64,000 nucleotides of DNA from Lepidurus packardi (GCA_023053545.1 JAKZAN010000001.1:7770565-7834564); one strand, 5' to 3'. Positions 12,953-25,900 are shown, counted from the first letter of the stretch. Notes: generated by a model not told the origin, from the sequence alone. Numbers and translations: made by a program.

Positions 12953-15900
12953 CTGGGGTTAGCAGTACAACCCTTTGAGCCGAGTAAGTGCTTCCGCCAA
13001 TTTTCATCTCCCGCTTGAATGTCGTTATGGCAAAACGGGCATCGCTGCACTCCTGAATTGCCCGCTGCTGCAAAAGTCAATTGAAAGCTTGAATACTTCT
13101 TTCACAAAAGGAATTTTTTTTGCGTACCTTTGCAAGAAGCTGCTTTCACGTGAGCACTGTGGTCTTTTTCTGGCACAGCTTCTTTGCAGCCAGGACACTC
13201 CTTAAACTTGCTGGTTGGACACTCCCCTAGAAAAAAACAAACAAAACAAAATTTAAGCCCAGTAAAAGGATTTAACTGGCAGAAAAAAGGCAGTTACTTA
13301 GGCGATGGACAGTGAGCTCGCCGACTTCGACGACTTGTTGACAAATAGCGCAGCGCGTTAGCATTTTGCAGCTATGCAAGTAGTGCTGGTTCAAACCCGA
13401 GGTATCGAATTCCGATTTCCGTTCCAGGCAAAACAAGCAAGTCCTGCGGTAGTAGTATTAGCGTAACGCGCTTAACAAATTAACAAACAATAGTGTTTGA
13501 AATTGAAAAACAAGTATACTTTTCGTCGATGACGGGTTGAGCTTTAGCAGTTGAAGTTGCAGGGACAGGACTGTGCGTTACCGGGGTAGGTTTTTCTTTT
13601 GCTAGCGTTTTTTCTCTACTGGGAGGTTTTGCTGTCTCTTTAGGAGCTGACGCTGGTTGAGGTTTCTGTGTGGTAGAGCTCGAAGCTGGAGCTTGCACTG
13701 TAGCTAGCTTTCTTCTAGGAGCCGCGACAGATTGAGTAGGCGTAGTCTGTCGTTTTTTAGGAGCTGCAGTAGACCCAGGTTGCGGATTAGCCGCCTTTTT
13801 CTCCAGTGCGCGCTATCAGCAAATCGTGTTTGATGACTGAAGTAAGAAAGCTTTTTTTAGAAAAAATATACCTTTTTATCTAGAGCGTCTAATTTAGCGT
13901 AGAGATCACGGAAGGTAGTCTGTTTGCGGGCTAAGTCGGGGTCGGGCAATAAGCGGCGGATTCCTTTCGGGTCGTGCGGGTACAGGCTAGCAATAATATT
14001 TGACGCAGTTTTACGCACTTCCTCGCCTGGTTGCTGTAGTCCAGTGGCGGCAAATTCCGCTACTTTGCGCACCGTCCAACCACTATTTCACTCACAGAAA
14101 ATTAGAATAAAACTCAAATTTCGATGTGTGGTATTACGAATCTTTCTGAGTAGGGTCGCAAGATTCCATTAGATTATTCACTAGGAATACCCTAGCGGCA
14201 GCTTGGCGAGGTAAGACAGCACCTTCTAATGGCTGGGCAATCAAAGCCCCGACAGCTCCTTTGGTCCTTATTTACTTTTGAAAATATTCAAATTAAATTT
14301 TATCTTAAAAAAATTACTTGATGGTAGGCAAAGTAGCGACTTTCATTAATGTGTCTGTTGCTTGGGTTGCTAACCGTAGGTTGGTATCGCCTATTTTCTG
14401 TAGCAAGTCTGGCGTCACTCTGGCTGCCATGTTGCTCAAATCGTTGTCGGACACCCTATCGAATTTTTTTATTAATAAGTGTAAGTTGTAAGGGCGGAAT
14501 TACTTGTAACGGGGACCAAATTTGGAGAGGATGTGAAGGAGCAAATTCCCTGCACTGGTTAACGTAGATAAAACAGTGTCTTTGAGTCCCCTGCTAACGA
14601 ACCACATTGCAGCTTGGGACATTTGTTTCGGCGTTACGTCGCCATCTTTCAGAACTCGTGATGGAGCGCGAGGTAATGGGCTCTGGGACTTGATAGGCGG
14701 TAGTTTGGTTGCTGTTTTGGAGGGCACTGTGTTCGAACGCGTGAGTTTGGTAGGTTTAGGTGTTGGTGTTAAAGGCGTACCAAGGGGTACTAAACTTGGG
14801 TTGTATTTATCCATGTACTCCTTTGTAAGCTGCAAAGCTTCGTCTCTGCTTTGGTATCGTTTGCTACACATTTTATCCACCTATACCCAATAGGATCCGT
14901 TATGTTGACTATACCTCGTATCAGAATTTTTTAATATTATTTCTTACTAGAGTAGGGCCAAACACGGCAATGGCAAGGTTCATATCTTCTCCTAAGTTGG
15001 TTAGACGCAGCTTGTCCTTCCTTTCATCACCCGGCTCACTAAGAAGACTTAGGTATTTGTTTGAGTTTTCGTATCGTAAAGAAGACTCTTACCCCGATAA
15101 AAGGTTCTCGTCTATAGCAGTAATGAAGTTAGGAACTCGAGGAACGTTTAAACTGTGCTCTAAAGTTGGTTGTGGGGTAGGAGTAGGCGTGATTGCTTGG
15201 TCTTCAAAGATTTTCTCGATTTCCGGTTCAGGCGGGGTTGCTGGCCGTAAATTAGGAACTGATAGAGGGCGTGGTATAGGTTCAAGAACCGGATGGAGCG
15301 GGTCTTTGGGGGGGGTTGCCTCTACTGCTTTTTTTCCATGAAAATGAACGCTTAAAAGCTTGATGGGTTTGCGAGGAGATTTAGGTTTAGATTGAGGGAT
15401 TTCTTCCTGAGGCGGGGCTTTAACTTCCGGGGCGGGCTCAAGTTTTGGGGCAGGGACGGTTTCGGTTGGTTTTTCCTTCTTGGGGAGAGGTAGTAAAGCG
15501 GGCAAATTCTTGGCCTTTGCAGCATCAAAGATTACATCGTTTTTTGGAACACGGCTCTAGAAATTTACACAAATTAGTTCATAGTTCGAAGTAAGCTTTC
15601 TTGGAAATTTACGCCGTTTGACTCCAGGAGCTCGGACATCTTCAGGTGGTCGTTTAGGCTTTGCCGATACTGGTCCGACTGTTGGCGCTTTTTTTTCGCG
15701 AGTTTAAAGTCTTCATGCTCTGTAGCTAAGCGTTTTTCCAAATCTAATTTACCTAGAATTTCGCCGCCCTTTAGTGCTTGTTGCTGTGCATGCTCCAATC
15801 GTTTCGTGTAATCGGCACGGTTATCTACGGAAATATTTGTCATTATGAGCATTTCTCTTACAAAGTTTACATGTTTAAAAACCTTTCTTGGCCTGTGCTT

Positions 15901-16764
15901 TCCGTTTTTCGATGTCGTTAACATGTTTGGCCATCTCGGGATCGACATACGAGAAAAAGCCGAGATCATTATAGGGCGAAATGGTAGGCTGACCCGTCCA
16001 TGTGGTTTTTGTTCCTTTTTGGGGCTCCAGTTTTGCACCCAGCACGTTAATAGCGACCAAAATCACCTGATAGATTTGTTTACATTTGTTTGTCTGGCAT
16101 TGTGAGAGATTAGGTTCACTTGGTTGTAGTTATTGAGCTTATTGTGATGAGGTTGGGACATGCTCAAACGTATGAGCGTTGCTTCGCAGTCCAGGACTAT
16201 TGAAAAGAGTTGGCGGGCTTTACATTCGCTAGCTTGATTGTCTGGAAGTATTACGTGTCCCACATGATAAAAACCGGCATCTTGGTGACTGATGGTATTC
16301 CCTACCATAGTTTGGTCGCTAACTTCTATGCTGAGTTCTTGAGCTGTAAAAAAATATACCACACTCTCAAAGAAAATTTCCAACGAACGAAAATCTTCTG
16401 ATGTAATTTTACGGATCATGAGTTGGTGGAGAAGCAGCTGAATTTGGCCCACGCGAGCATAGTACTCTAATTTGAGCACGACGTGTTGGGGGTAGATGCA
16501 ATAGGGTGCTGACTTCCATCCCAAGACTGCGGGACCTGGCGTCACCAATTCCGCTATCCCGAATCCTCTTGCTTCACCTAAGAAAGCAGTAAAAAGTGTA
16601 CGTTTAGTAGAAAACTTCGGTTTGGCTTACTTGACGAGAACACGGGTTGAAATTTTATTCGTTTCAACATATTACGAAACGTACGTAAAGAAATATGCGC
16701 AAGGAACACTTAACCGTAGCCTTCCATAGCCAAAGCCCCAAACGCAATGAAATTCCAGGGTCAT
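12953..16764 (-). CDS. CEP104: Centrosomal protein of 104 kDa (ciliary tip TOG protein)
   Basis: This multi-exon minus-strand gene encodes the microtubule plus-end and ciliary-tip protein CEP104/FAP256. In order it has: an N-terminal jelly-roll domain (about 16620-15880, with CIYPQHVVLKLEYYARVGQIQ and NQVNLI); a coiled coil (about 15830-15600); a proline-rich linker (about 15510-15100); a TOG/HEAT domain (about 15080-13860, with QSRDEALQL and GWTVRKVAEFAATG); a basic Ala/Pro-rich linker (about 13800-13510); and the zinc-finger array at the C-terminus (CLFCLE, CAICQQVVE, CPGCKEAVPEKDHSAH, CPFCHNDIQ). The order matches the family. The last exon ends at 12953. The start is the weak point: an ATG at 16764 gives a peptide that aligns loosely to the family N-terminus, but its donor is not canonical. 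Confidence 0.88.
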
Positions 16765-16944
16765 GTGGCTTTGTGTTGCTCCTGTGCTTAGGTTGTCTCC
16801 ATGGTGATTGATCTTGACCCTCCTTTTGACCCTCGAATGCGTTTTTGTAGTAGGAAGTATTGAAAATGAGAACAGTGACGCGGTCGGAAGATTTGTATTG
16901 AACGACATTCATGTTCATACGTTTAAGCTACATTCGTATTGCTT

Positions 16945-18072
16945 TCACCTTTCCTGCACGTCAGCAGACTCTTCATGCCACGCTTCAACCGAGTTGTAGT
17001 GCTCGCCTAGACCGTACATATGTCGATGATATGTGAGTCGTAATGGCTTGGCTTTGTTGTATTCTTCACCGATTATAAGCACCGGTCCTTCTGCTTGTGT
17101 AACTTCTAAAGGCCTCTTCAAGACATGAGATAAGGCTCGGAGCTATAAGACAGCAGTTTTAACTCTGGGTGTTCTATCGTTTTTAGATGCGTTTTACTTC
17201 TAAATGACCTCCCCATGCTGCTGTACTTTCTACTTTGTGGCAGTATTCCTGGTACGCTGGTAAATCAACGATATCCCCTGTTATGGGGTTGTCGAGGAAG
17301 GGAAGAAAATCATTGACGTTATTTTGCATATACTCAGCTGTTAAGTGACGTAGTTCCGCTGTGCTTGACCCGGCCCTTTCACTTTGTAACTGATGGACCA
17401 ATGCTGCGTACATACTGGAAAGAAAATAAAAGAAATTTCATAGAAATGGCAAGTTCCTGTTTTATTGGATTTTATAGGTCCACTCACCAGTTGCCATCAG
17501 AAGGAATTTCGGATATTTGCAAACTTTTGGCTTTGAGAAGAGCTTTTATTGTTTGGGTTTCGATATGGCGTTTGCCTTGCAAGTTGTCCTTTTCTTGCAG
17601 AGCAATAAGAACCTCTCTTTCCTTCTCCTTGTTTGACTTATTATCTCTTCGTTTTTGAGCTTTGGTAACTTTAGGAGCTGCAGAGGTTTGCGAAGACTCG
17701 GATTCGCCCTCATCCTTTAGTGAAATGTGCGATACTTCGATTGCTAGTTGGGCAGTGAGGGATTGTTTAAAAACGTCTAGCTCTTTAGCCTGTTTGCTTT
17801 CAAGCTCAGCTTCCAATTTAGCGACCTCGTCAGTGACCCCTTTCTTCTTTTTCTTATCCCCTTTAGTGGCTGTCTTCTTTAAAGCTTGGACTTGAGCTAA
17901 GAAAATAAATGGTATTATTAACTGTGGATCAGTAACTGAATTGACAACCTTGTAAATCCTTTTTTTGCTTTCTATGTAAAGCCAGCAAAGTTTCTTCACT
18001 GTCTGCATTTTCTTCATTGGTTTGACCCTTTGCGGGTAAGCTTTCAGCAATTAATGCATTATCGGAAGACAT
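16945..18072 (-). CDS. OTUD6B: OTU-domain deubiquitinase OTUD6B
   Basis: This is a cysteine protease that removes ubiquitin; the family is linked to translation and the proteasome. The ATG at 18072 opens a Lys/Glu-rich coiled-coil N-terminus, with [18 protein letters not shown] at about 17650. The OTU domain follows: a splice junction at about 17490 to 17410 rebuilds the catalytic motif [14 protein letters not shown]. Next come [26 protein letters not shown] and the catalytic histidine in [10 protein letters not shown] near 17010. The stop is at 16945, only about 180 bp from the presumed start of the same-strand CEP104. The key Asp-Gly-Asn-Cys and His residues are all present. The start codon lies 226 bp from that of CHMP1 on the other strand, so the two probably share a promoter. 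Confidence 0.93.
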
Positions 18073-18298
18073 TTGAGAAATTTGAGATCAAAATTGTATA
18101 AAACCGTACCGTTTCCAACCTCAAGGAGCATGTAATAGATATAACGTAGTGTGCACAACAAACCGCGCGCGCCTGTCGATCAGCTGTTTGTATTAGTTGA
18201 TGAATCAGCTGTCGAGTGTGTTGCAAAACAACGAAAACCCAAGGGGAGTGCTTTTGACGGGGATTTGATTTAACCAAGTTTTATTTTTAAGCCTTCGA
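18073..18298. promoter_or_regulatory. Bidirectional promoter between OTUD6B and CHMP1
   Basis: Only 226 bp separate the OTUD6B start codon (minus strand) from the CHMP1 start codon (plus strand), so this interval must carry the leaders and core promoters of both. I see no clear TATA box. The call rests on the gene arrangement. Confidence 0.55.
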
Positions 18299-19105
18299 AT
18301 GGACGGTAATTAACTTAATTAACTAATCGTAATTATGAACTAGATTTTTCTTGACAGATACTGTTTTTCAGCTTCGCTTTTGTGCCAAGCAACTTGAAAG
18401 GCTTTCAAAGAAAGCTGAAAAGGAGCAAGCAGTTCAGCAAGCTAAAATCAAGAAAGCGTTAACTCAAGGCAACATCGAAGGAGCTCGTATTTATGCCGAA
18501 AATGTTATTCGTAAAAAGAATGAAGCACTTAACTACCTACGTATGGCTTCCAAGGTCGATGCTGTCAGATCCAAGGTGCAGACAGCTGCAACCATGAAAG
18601 GGGTAATTTTTTTCTTCTATTTAACCTGCTCATTAATCTGAAGGAAAGAAGAATAATGTCTTTGGCTAGGTTGCTAGGAACATGGGTCAAGTAGTAAAAG
18701 CATTGGATCGAGCCGTTAATTCAATGGAATTGGAAAAGATTTCTGCGGTAATGGAGAAGTTCGAGTCTCAGTTTGAAGACTTGGACGTTCGAACGACTGT
18801 AATGGAAGATTCTATGGGAGCTGCTACTACCTTGTCCGCTCCGCGCGATCAAGTGGATCTTCTTATTCAGCAAGTTGCTGACGAAGCTGGTCTTGAAGTG
18901 GCTGATCAGTTAGCCCAAGCTGGTAGCGTTCCTACTTCCATTGCTGCTTCTGCAACTGCCAAGGAGGATGACGTACTTACTCGCAGGTATATACAGCATT
19001 TGCTCTGCATTTGAACATAAACTATGTTCTTCTTCTGAGTTTTTATTAATAAGCAAAAGAAAGACTAATTTTATATAATTTAGGTTGGCTGCGTTGAGGA
19101 ACTGA
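18299..19105 (+). CDS. CHMP1: Charged multivesicular body protein 1 (ESCRT-III)
   Basis: Four exons (18299-18305, 18358-18602, 18670-18986, 19084-19105) join in frame to 196 residues, the length of CHMP1A. The first coding exon carries only seven bases, ATG GAC G, and completes the family start [14 protein letters not shown]1 is an ESCRT-III subunit that recruits VPS4 and acts in endosomal sorting, abscission and nuclear envelope sealing. Visible signatures are [65 protein letters not shown], and a C-terminal MIT-interacting motif ending LTRRLAALRN. Human CHMP1A and CHMP1B are paralogues, and the sequence alone does not decide between them. Confidence 0.96.
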
Positions 19106-19395
19106 AGGTTCGAAAGTTTGATGCACTTGTGGATGGCCTTTCTCTTCCTTAGTTTTAATAATTTTGCAGCAGCTTGTGTTCATATAGCTGCTTATGTATA
19201 TTGAATTAGCGCAAATCAATTGTATTATAATGTCCGGGAGAGACCGTTTATTCTTATTGCTCGTGAAGTTATCGATATTTAATTCTTTTTACAAGCTCGA
19301 CTGTCGCAATACAGGAATGCACCTTGACGTGAACCTGGGCATTCACACTCCAAGTACGTCAAAATCAAATCAATATTATTGACCGTGAAAGAAAA

Positions 19396-19580
19396 ATGAC
19401 AGCACCGGATCCTAACATTGAAAGTAAGCTTAGAGCTAGAAAGCTTTTAAATACGTGGAATATGTTTCAGGGTTTGATAAGTCTGAACTACCTGAGAGTG
19501 GATGGAATTCGCAAGCTTTAGAATTATATACTAGCACGCTGTTTTTTACAACATACTCTTTTTTAAAAATTTTATTTTAG
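19396..19580 (+). CDS. Possible small spliced ORF with an FDKSEL motif
   Basis: An ATG at 19396 opens nine codons (MTAPDPNIE) followed by a GTAAGC donor at 19424. A 47-base intron ends TTTCAG at 19470, and the frame continues RFDKSELPESGWNSQALE to a TAG near 19580. The FDKSEL string recalls the actin-binding segment of beta-thymosins, but the downstream LKKTET-like part is missing and the tail is hydrophobic. It may be a decayed or chance frame. The rest of 19106-19951 holds the CHMP1 3' end and the 3' end of the minus-strand GPCR. Confidence 0.25.
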
Positions 19581-19951
19581 AACATCGTATTTAGCGAAAC
19601 GAAAATGTAGAACAGAGTCAGGTACCATTCCATATTTTCCCCTCATTTTTCATAAGGATTTTTAAGCGCCACGTAGTTTTAGCATGTATTGAATATATTA
19701 TCCATGCCGTCAATTTAAAATATAATTCAAATCATGTAACTCATAGTCGAGCAACCGTAGTGAGATCCGTACATTCGCAACAATGTTGTTTCGAGTGTCT
19801 GAAACCTAAACTAAACGAGCTATAATGATGCTTCGTTTAAGTATAATAGTCTGTACATCGTTGCGTTATATTGATTTTCAAAAGATCTATCGAAGGGACT
19901 AGATGTGTATGCTTTTTGGGAGTTTTTTTTTTTTAAGTTAGAAGGAAGCGA

Positions 19952-22900
19952 TTAATGTCTCTTCCAACAACGTTTGAGCTTGTCCACCAAGGCTTTGTGG
20001 ACTTCAGAACGAAGTTTGGCGGACGTCATGAGCAGTACTGTGGGATGAACCAAGAATTCAGCGTAAACCACGAGCGCGCAGATGAATACGGCTACTGGAT
20101 GCTGGACAGCTCCTTGTAAGCCCAACATCAGCAATGTCGGCACATACAACAACAGATGGCTCGCAGTCACCATCAAAGATGTCATGGCAGCGCGGACCAA
20201 ACTTTGACCGGAGGGAGAGCTGACCCCTCGTTGCGCAAACGGGACGGCAGGACCGCTCTTGGGGAGAGTTACGATCATGGCTGCTTGACGATCCTGAGCA
20301 CGAGATTCTTGTCGTCGGAGAATTACGATTACGATCACGTAGCCGATAACCATAGCAGCGAATGCCGAGCAGTACAGACTGAAGATGGTGATGCCGAATT
20401 CCCTAGGCATGCGAGGGACGCACAGCAAAACGCTTCGCTCAAAGTCGGCTCCTAAAGAGCTGCTCACGGCGGTGGCTACGCTAAGTGAAATCAGCCATAG
20501 CCCAGATACTAACACGGAAACAACGTCGGCAGAGCACAAGGGATAACGACCAATCGGCAAAAAGGAAGCGAGTACCCGGTCGATCTGTGATGGAGACAAG
20601 AAATATACGCAAATTAAAGGAAATCAGTGAAAAGGAAAATGCCCAATTCGATTCGAGTTTTAATTAGAGCGATAAGTACGCTAGTATAAAGTTTTCAGCA
20701 AACCATACTTTGATTTCTATATGAGAACCGAAAGACAGGAAACCGTTAACAAGAGGCTTAAACTTAGCGGTGCGGAAGCTTGACGAGCCACTTATCCTTG
20801 ATTATCTGGAACTAAACGGGTACCGGAGGATGTTTGACAAGGGGAGATAGATAAGTATACCCAACTGCTTTGGATCTAGCGGGATCATTTATGGCAGTTG
20901 CTTCATGCGAGTCCCGCGTGTTAACCGTTAACTACAAGATATACATGTGCGTCATTCGTTTGAGGCAACCACAGGTAACCAATTTTCTCTTTTTAAGAAT
21001 AATTCGTTTTAATTTCAGCTAGAAAAAGACTTATGGTGGGAAAAAAATAAACAAAGAGTAAATTTCCTGGAGATTAACTTGTGATGCAGCTTACTCATTG
21101 ATGTATTAATGTTCAAGCATTAAAAGCGACAATTTATTTAAATTATTTCCAAGTATTAGTTGGCTATTATTCAAACGAATGAGAATGAGGTAATGCAAAT
21201 GTTTGCAAAGACGGCGAATTTATGCCGACATCCCGTGGATGTAAATGTCCGACTAAGGATATTTACATCCAAGGCAACAAAGAACTTGGCAGAAGTGTTT
21301 TCTTGCGATTAGCCTACTCCCAATCAGCTTAGCTATATAAGTTTTTCCGAACAAATAAATAAAGATTCACCATGCGTTGTTCTATGACCTGTTTAGCTTG
21401 TCTTGCTGGTCACAAATACCTGTTATTTGACCATCGTTCATGATGGGGAAAAACGCTGTTGTGTGGGCTTGCATGTTCGTAGAATCTTTTGTGTTTGCAA
21501 TTATGCTCCGGGGAATCACGAGTCTGGCATTGCAACGTGGAAAGCTAGCAATGTGTCGTAGTCGGGGCTAAAAATTAATCTTTTGGGACAAATTATACAT
21601 CCACGTGTGCCTTATGTCTGTAATTATTTTAATATTCGAGTTTAGACGTGGATTTTTGCATTTTTGCTTGGAATTAGATTTTGCTCTCGAGCAATATTAG
21701 CAGTGCAAGAGCTTTCCGGCATATCTTCTAATTGTTTGCTCAAACAAGCTTTAACAATTCCCTTTCGAACTCCCAAAAGCCGGCGTCTCATTAATTATCA
21801 GTGATTATTGAACTTTCGTGGGACTACCCTTTTCCCCTTCCAAAGCCTTCTTTTTCTTATAACGAACCATAATTCCCGTTCGATTGAAGACTAGATACTC
21901 TAGAAAAAGCCCTATCGTACATATAATAAGAGTAAATATGACAAAAATATGTTGCTTGAAATCTGTATAAGCGTCACAAGGCTTGCAATTATTCATACCG
22001 AATCGCACGAAGCTGACAGTAAACCTTCGTAAAGCTCTAAAGCACTTAGATTTATATGGAAGATATTTTGAAGGCTCGTCAGCTAATTTTGACATATGAT
22101 CTGGTTGAAACACGTTTTTACTTCCAAGCCTAGACTTGATTAGTATCGAATTCCCATTCAAGTCCTAGTCGGATGAGCTTTGACGCACTAAACTCTGTCA
22201 TGTCTAGGTGACATTATGTATCCTGCATGCCAATATAACCATGCTTATAAATATTGAATTTGGATGCTCAGACCCCCTGTCGTGGTGGTTGCCTAGAGCT
22301 TGCTTCTGCTGATCTTTGGCAAACGAGTAAAACCTTAGCTACTCTTTTCTTTTTGTAATTATATTCCGATGTCTTCATGGACTTGCTTAGGCTTTTGTGG
22401 AATTTTGATGGATTATAACTTCATTTGGAGTAACAATCAGTTGAGCTGCCTCTATAAGCTTCGCGTCTAAACAAAGACTCCTATAATGATGTTAATATGG
22501 ACCTTTTCGTTAAAAACATGGCTCTCTAAAGCTGAGAGTAAGTTCTCAGGAGAGAAGAAGATCAATACGAAAAGTGAATAGCTCCTTGTTTTTACATTTA
22601 TATAAGCCCCCCCCCCCCCCATTGCAATGCAGTCCGTATACAGAGCTTTTGGGTTTTCTTTCCGTGTTATTTTGGACAATAGTAGAAACCTTAACTATGG
22701 CTCTGTCGTTTCCGTAATGTTCGCGAAATCTAATTGTATGAGGAACTGTCGTTAAGTTAGGGAGATGTATAGCCATCCAGTAATGAATACCGATTCGAGC
22801 TGTCGTCTGCAGTGCACTTTCCGTTAAGAGTTGGCATGAATGGCCCTGCCAAATGCCAGCAGTTCGCATATAAAATTCGCATTTAACGAGCTAAACTAAT

Positions 22901-25900
22901 TTTACCGTTAATTTCGGGAACAGATGGCACATGCGTAATGCCGTCGCTACAATTTTGAAGTAAGAAAAAAAAGTAACACTTGTCAATTCAGCTATTATTG
23001 GTGCAAGCTGTGCTGTCGCGAGGGATATTATAGGATTTCCCAGCTGGGGACACTGCTCATTTCGGAGTTGGGTCTTGACAGCCGTTCTTTTTTGTTCACT
23101 ACTTCGTCCAAAATACATCGCAATGCAGCCACTATCCTCGAAAGAGCTGCAATGACGCAGTGACACGAGGAGCAGGGGAAAAAACATCTTTTCAGTGCGG
23201 AAAAAATTTTAATGTCTGTTTTCGCTAAATAAGCGGCAGCGGGATGTATGTTATTATGGTACAGAAGGCTCGCGTTTGTCCATATTCCCTGGGCTGTGCC
23301 AAGGGGCATCGCGTGTGATCTCTTGAAAAGAGAAGATGCGTTCGTTCTGTGTACTTTGGCTTGAATGTGCTAAAGCTTGTATTAAAACCACTCGCCAATC
23401 GCATGTTTAGCTTTCGTTTGCTGTAAGTTTGCCAAGTTTGGATTTTTTGTACTCTTTTCTTGTACTCTTTTGTACTTGTACTTTTCTTGTACTTTTTTGT
23501 ACTTTTCTTTTCCAGGAGGAAAATACTTTACTTGGGTAACCTAGTTCGTTTCGTCAGGTTCGTTATTATGTTCGCGAACCTCATTATAAAAAGAACTGGC
23601 AGAATTTTAGGGATAATGACTGAGCATGAACACACTGATACGATGTTCAAGGTTGTTACGACTTGGATAGTTGGCTATGATATCAGAAACACATGCCAAC
23701 AAGACCCAAGGTTGACATTCTTTTCGTACAAGTACGAGTAGTTCGACTAGGCTTGCATCTTTGTTTGCCACAAACGTATTGACTGTTCTTAAGTCAAACG
23801 ATATCACTACTTCAGTCTGAGTAACTTGTGGCAAAATTTACTGTTTAAATGAGTATTTCCGGACGTAAAAAAGTACCTTCTCTTCGAGCATTTTTCTGGT
23901 CTTGGACTAGTTCTGTGTTGTTTTTAAAAATTCATCTCTTTCAGTTATTATTTCAATTGGATGATTTGCCATTCTTCGACAGCATTTCTTCCCGTCTTTA
24001 TATTTTGTAGGATTGTTGTCGATGTATTGACGAAAGACGGGACTTGGGTTTGTTAGTCCTGCTTTCTTGTTGGTCTCTCAATCCACAGTATAGAGGTTTA
24101 CACAGTATGGTAACAGGGGTATCCTTCCAATGTTAAGGTTTTCTGACAAATCTCTCGGTCCCAAGAGGATGTGAGGGTACGAAGGCTTATATGGGGGATG
24201 GATTCCCAGACTGTGCCATGTACCCCCATGTAGGCATTCCTAATCTACTAGAAAAAGGGTTCGAGAAGAGAAGAAAACATTCAGAAAACGGGGGACTGGT
24301 GACCTTTCTCTCGGGCACTCTAGGGAGTTTTGGGCTGACGTAGGGTCCTACCGGCAACGCGCGCATTTGAAAGTGTTAAGAAAAATACTAAACTTGCAAA
24401 AGTTAGTAACATTTAGGAACAGTTCCAAAGTACCAATGTAATGGATAACTCGTATATAGACATAAATAGTCATAACAACACATATAGACATTAATATACA
24501 TGGGTATTTTATAGTATATGGGGTTAAACCTGCATACTATAAAACACCTATGTATGGGTTACAAAATAGACTGCCTCCTCGTGGTGCAACCTGGGTAACG
24601 CGAAATAGTCTAGAATGTGTATACGTGTTGTGCTTTGACCTAGTTAATTCATCTTTTATTTTAAGCTCACGTAGTTTAAAGCAATAGATTTAAATTACGC
24701 GCTTTGTAAACCGTCGTGACCTTTTTTGAACTGCACTGGGAGGTTTGCGAATGTACCCTTTCGTCTTCTGGCCTTTTAGCTGAATATTACTCTGGGGACC
24801 GAGAAGGTCGTCAGAAAACCTTAACATTGGAAGATAGCCCTGTTACCATACTGTGTAAACCTCTATACTGTCTCAATCCTTGAACTGAGGTGTAAGAAAT
24901 TAACTCTACGTACGTCAACGTCATGACTTGCAGAAATTTGCGGTACAAGCCCGCTTCAACGTGCGTAACCTTGCGATACGCAATATACAAGCTTACAACA
25001 CGCTCATTTCGTTTATTAAAACTTTTTGTTTTCCATGGGACAATAAAAGCTGAAGTTGGACTCGCGCTTTGAACCACGATATTGTAACAGGGTAGGCAAT
25101 TTGTCAAGGGAAAATAAGATATGCGGATGTTTGTTGAAGAATGTTGGTTAATTGGAGAGAATGTCAAGGGTGATAGTTCCTTCAAGGTGAAAAGTCTCGA
25201 CTGAGGGTCTACAAAGGGAGGTTACTGGGTACCTGTACGATAGGGAGTCCAGCTTGGGACAGTAACAAAAACAAAGCTTTGAAGAAAGGCCATTCATGGC
25301 AATATTTACCTTAATGCTGAGGAAGAGGAGAATGTGCTGAAGCCAGAGTGCGACATTGACAGCACTGGAAAAGGTGCAGAGGGTGTCTCCTCCGTCCCAT
25401 CTTCCGCGGATAGTGCTGACCAAAGGCACAGGTAGTACGCCCAAGGCTCCACCGATATCGGCTACGCAGAGATGTTGCACCAGGAGGAAGTGGGTGGTCC
25501 GGAGTTTGAGGGAGCACCGACGAATGTTGGTCACGACGCATAAGTTGAAGACGACGGCCAGGAAGATGAGAAGAATTAAGGCCACAGCTTGACATGGCTG
25601 ACTTAGCACATATACTTGGATCACATGCTGGCCAGGGTCGTCGTTGACGCCACTGGCAGCACGAGCGTCATTGTCCTGAAAGGTTAGGTTCAAATTACCA
25701 TCGCTGCTGCTATCGGAAACGAAGTCGTAAGTGACGAGGTCAAGGTCCAACTCATCGGGGTTGCTCAGGGCTGCATTAGGGTCTATCGTCGGAGTAAAAT
25801 AATCGGCAGGGTAGGGATGACGGTCCATAACCAAACCCAGAGTGACCCAAGGTCCAGCAGCAGCAGCATAGGGCAGCAAGGGTGCGGTCGCCGAAGTTGA

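Larger units (their letters stand above)
20585..25309 (-). other. Large intron of the orphan GPCR
   Basis: This 4,725-bp intron is far longer than the 50-100 bp usual here. It contains a C14 run (22607-22620), a short hairpin (21237-21270), a TTGTACTTTT-type repeat (23448-23513), a small open reading frame on the same strand (21805-22161), and a transposon-like element with an 8-bp target duplication (24077-24879). Nothing else is recognised. Confidence 0.6.

Noticed and set aside
13388-13400. tRNA B-box-like GGTTCAAACC
   Set aside because: It lies in a CEP104 zinc-finger exon, and no cloverleaf can be drawn around it.
14500-15341. Plus-strand frames of 105-123 codons
   Set aside because: They are antisense to the CEP104 TOG and proline-rich exons, whose identity is clear on the minus strand.
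20156-20455. Plus-strand 99-codon frame
   Set aside because: It is antisense to the TM4-TM7 exon of the orphan GPCR.
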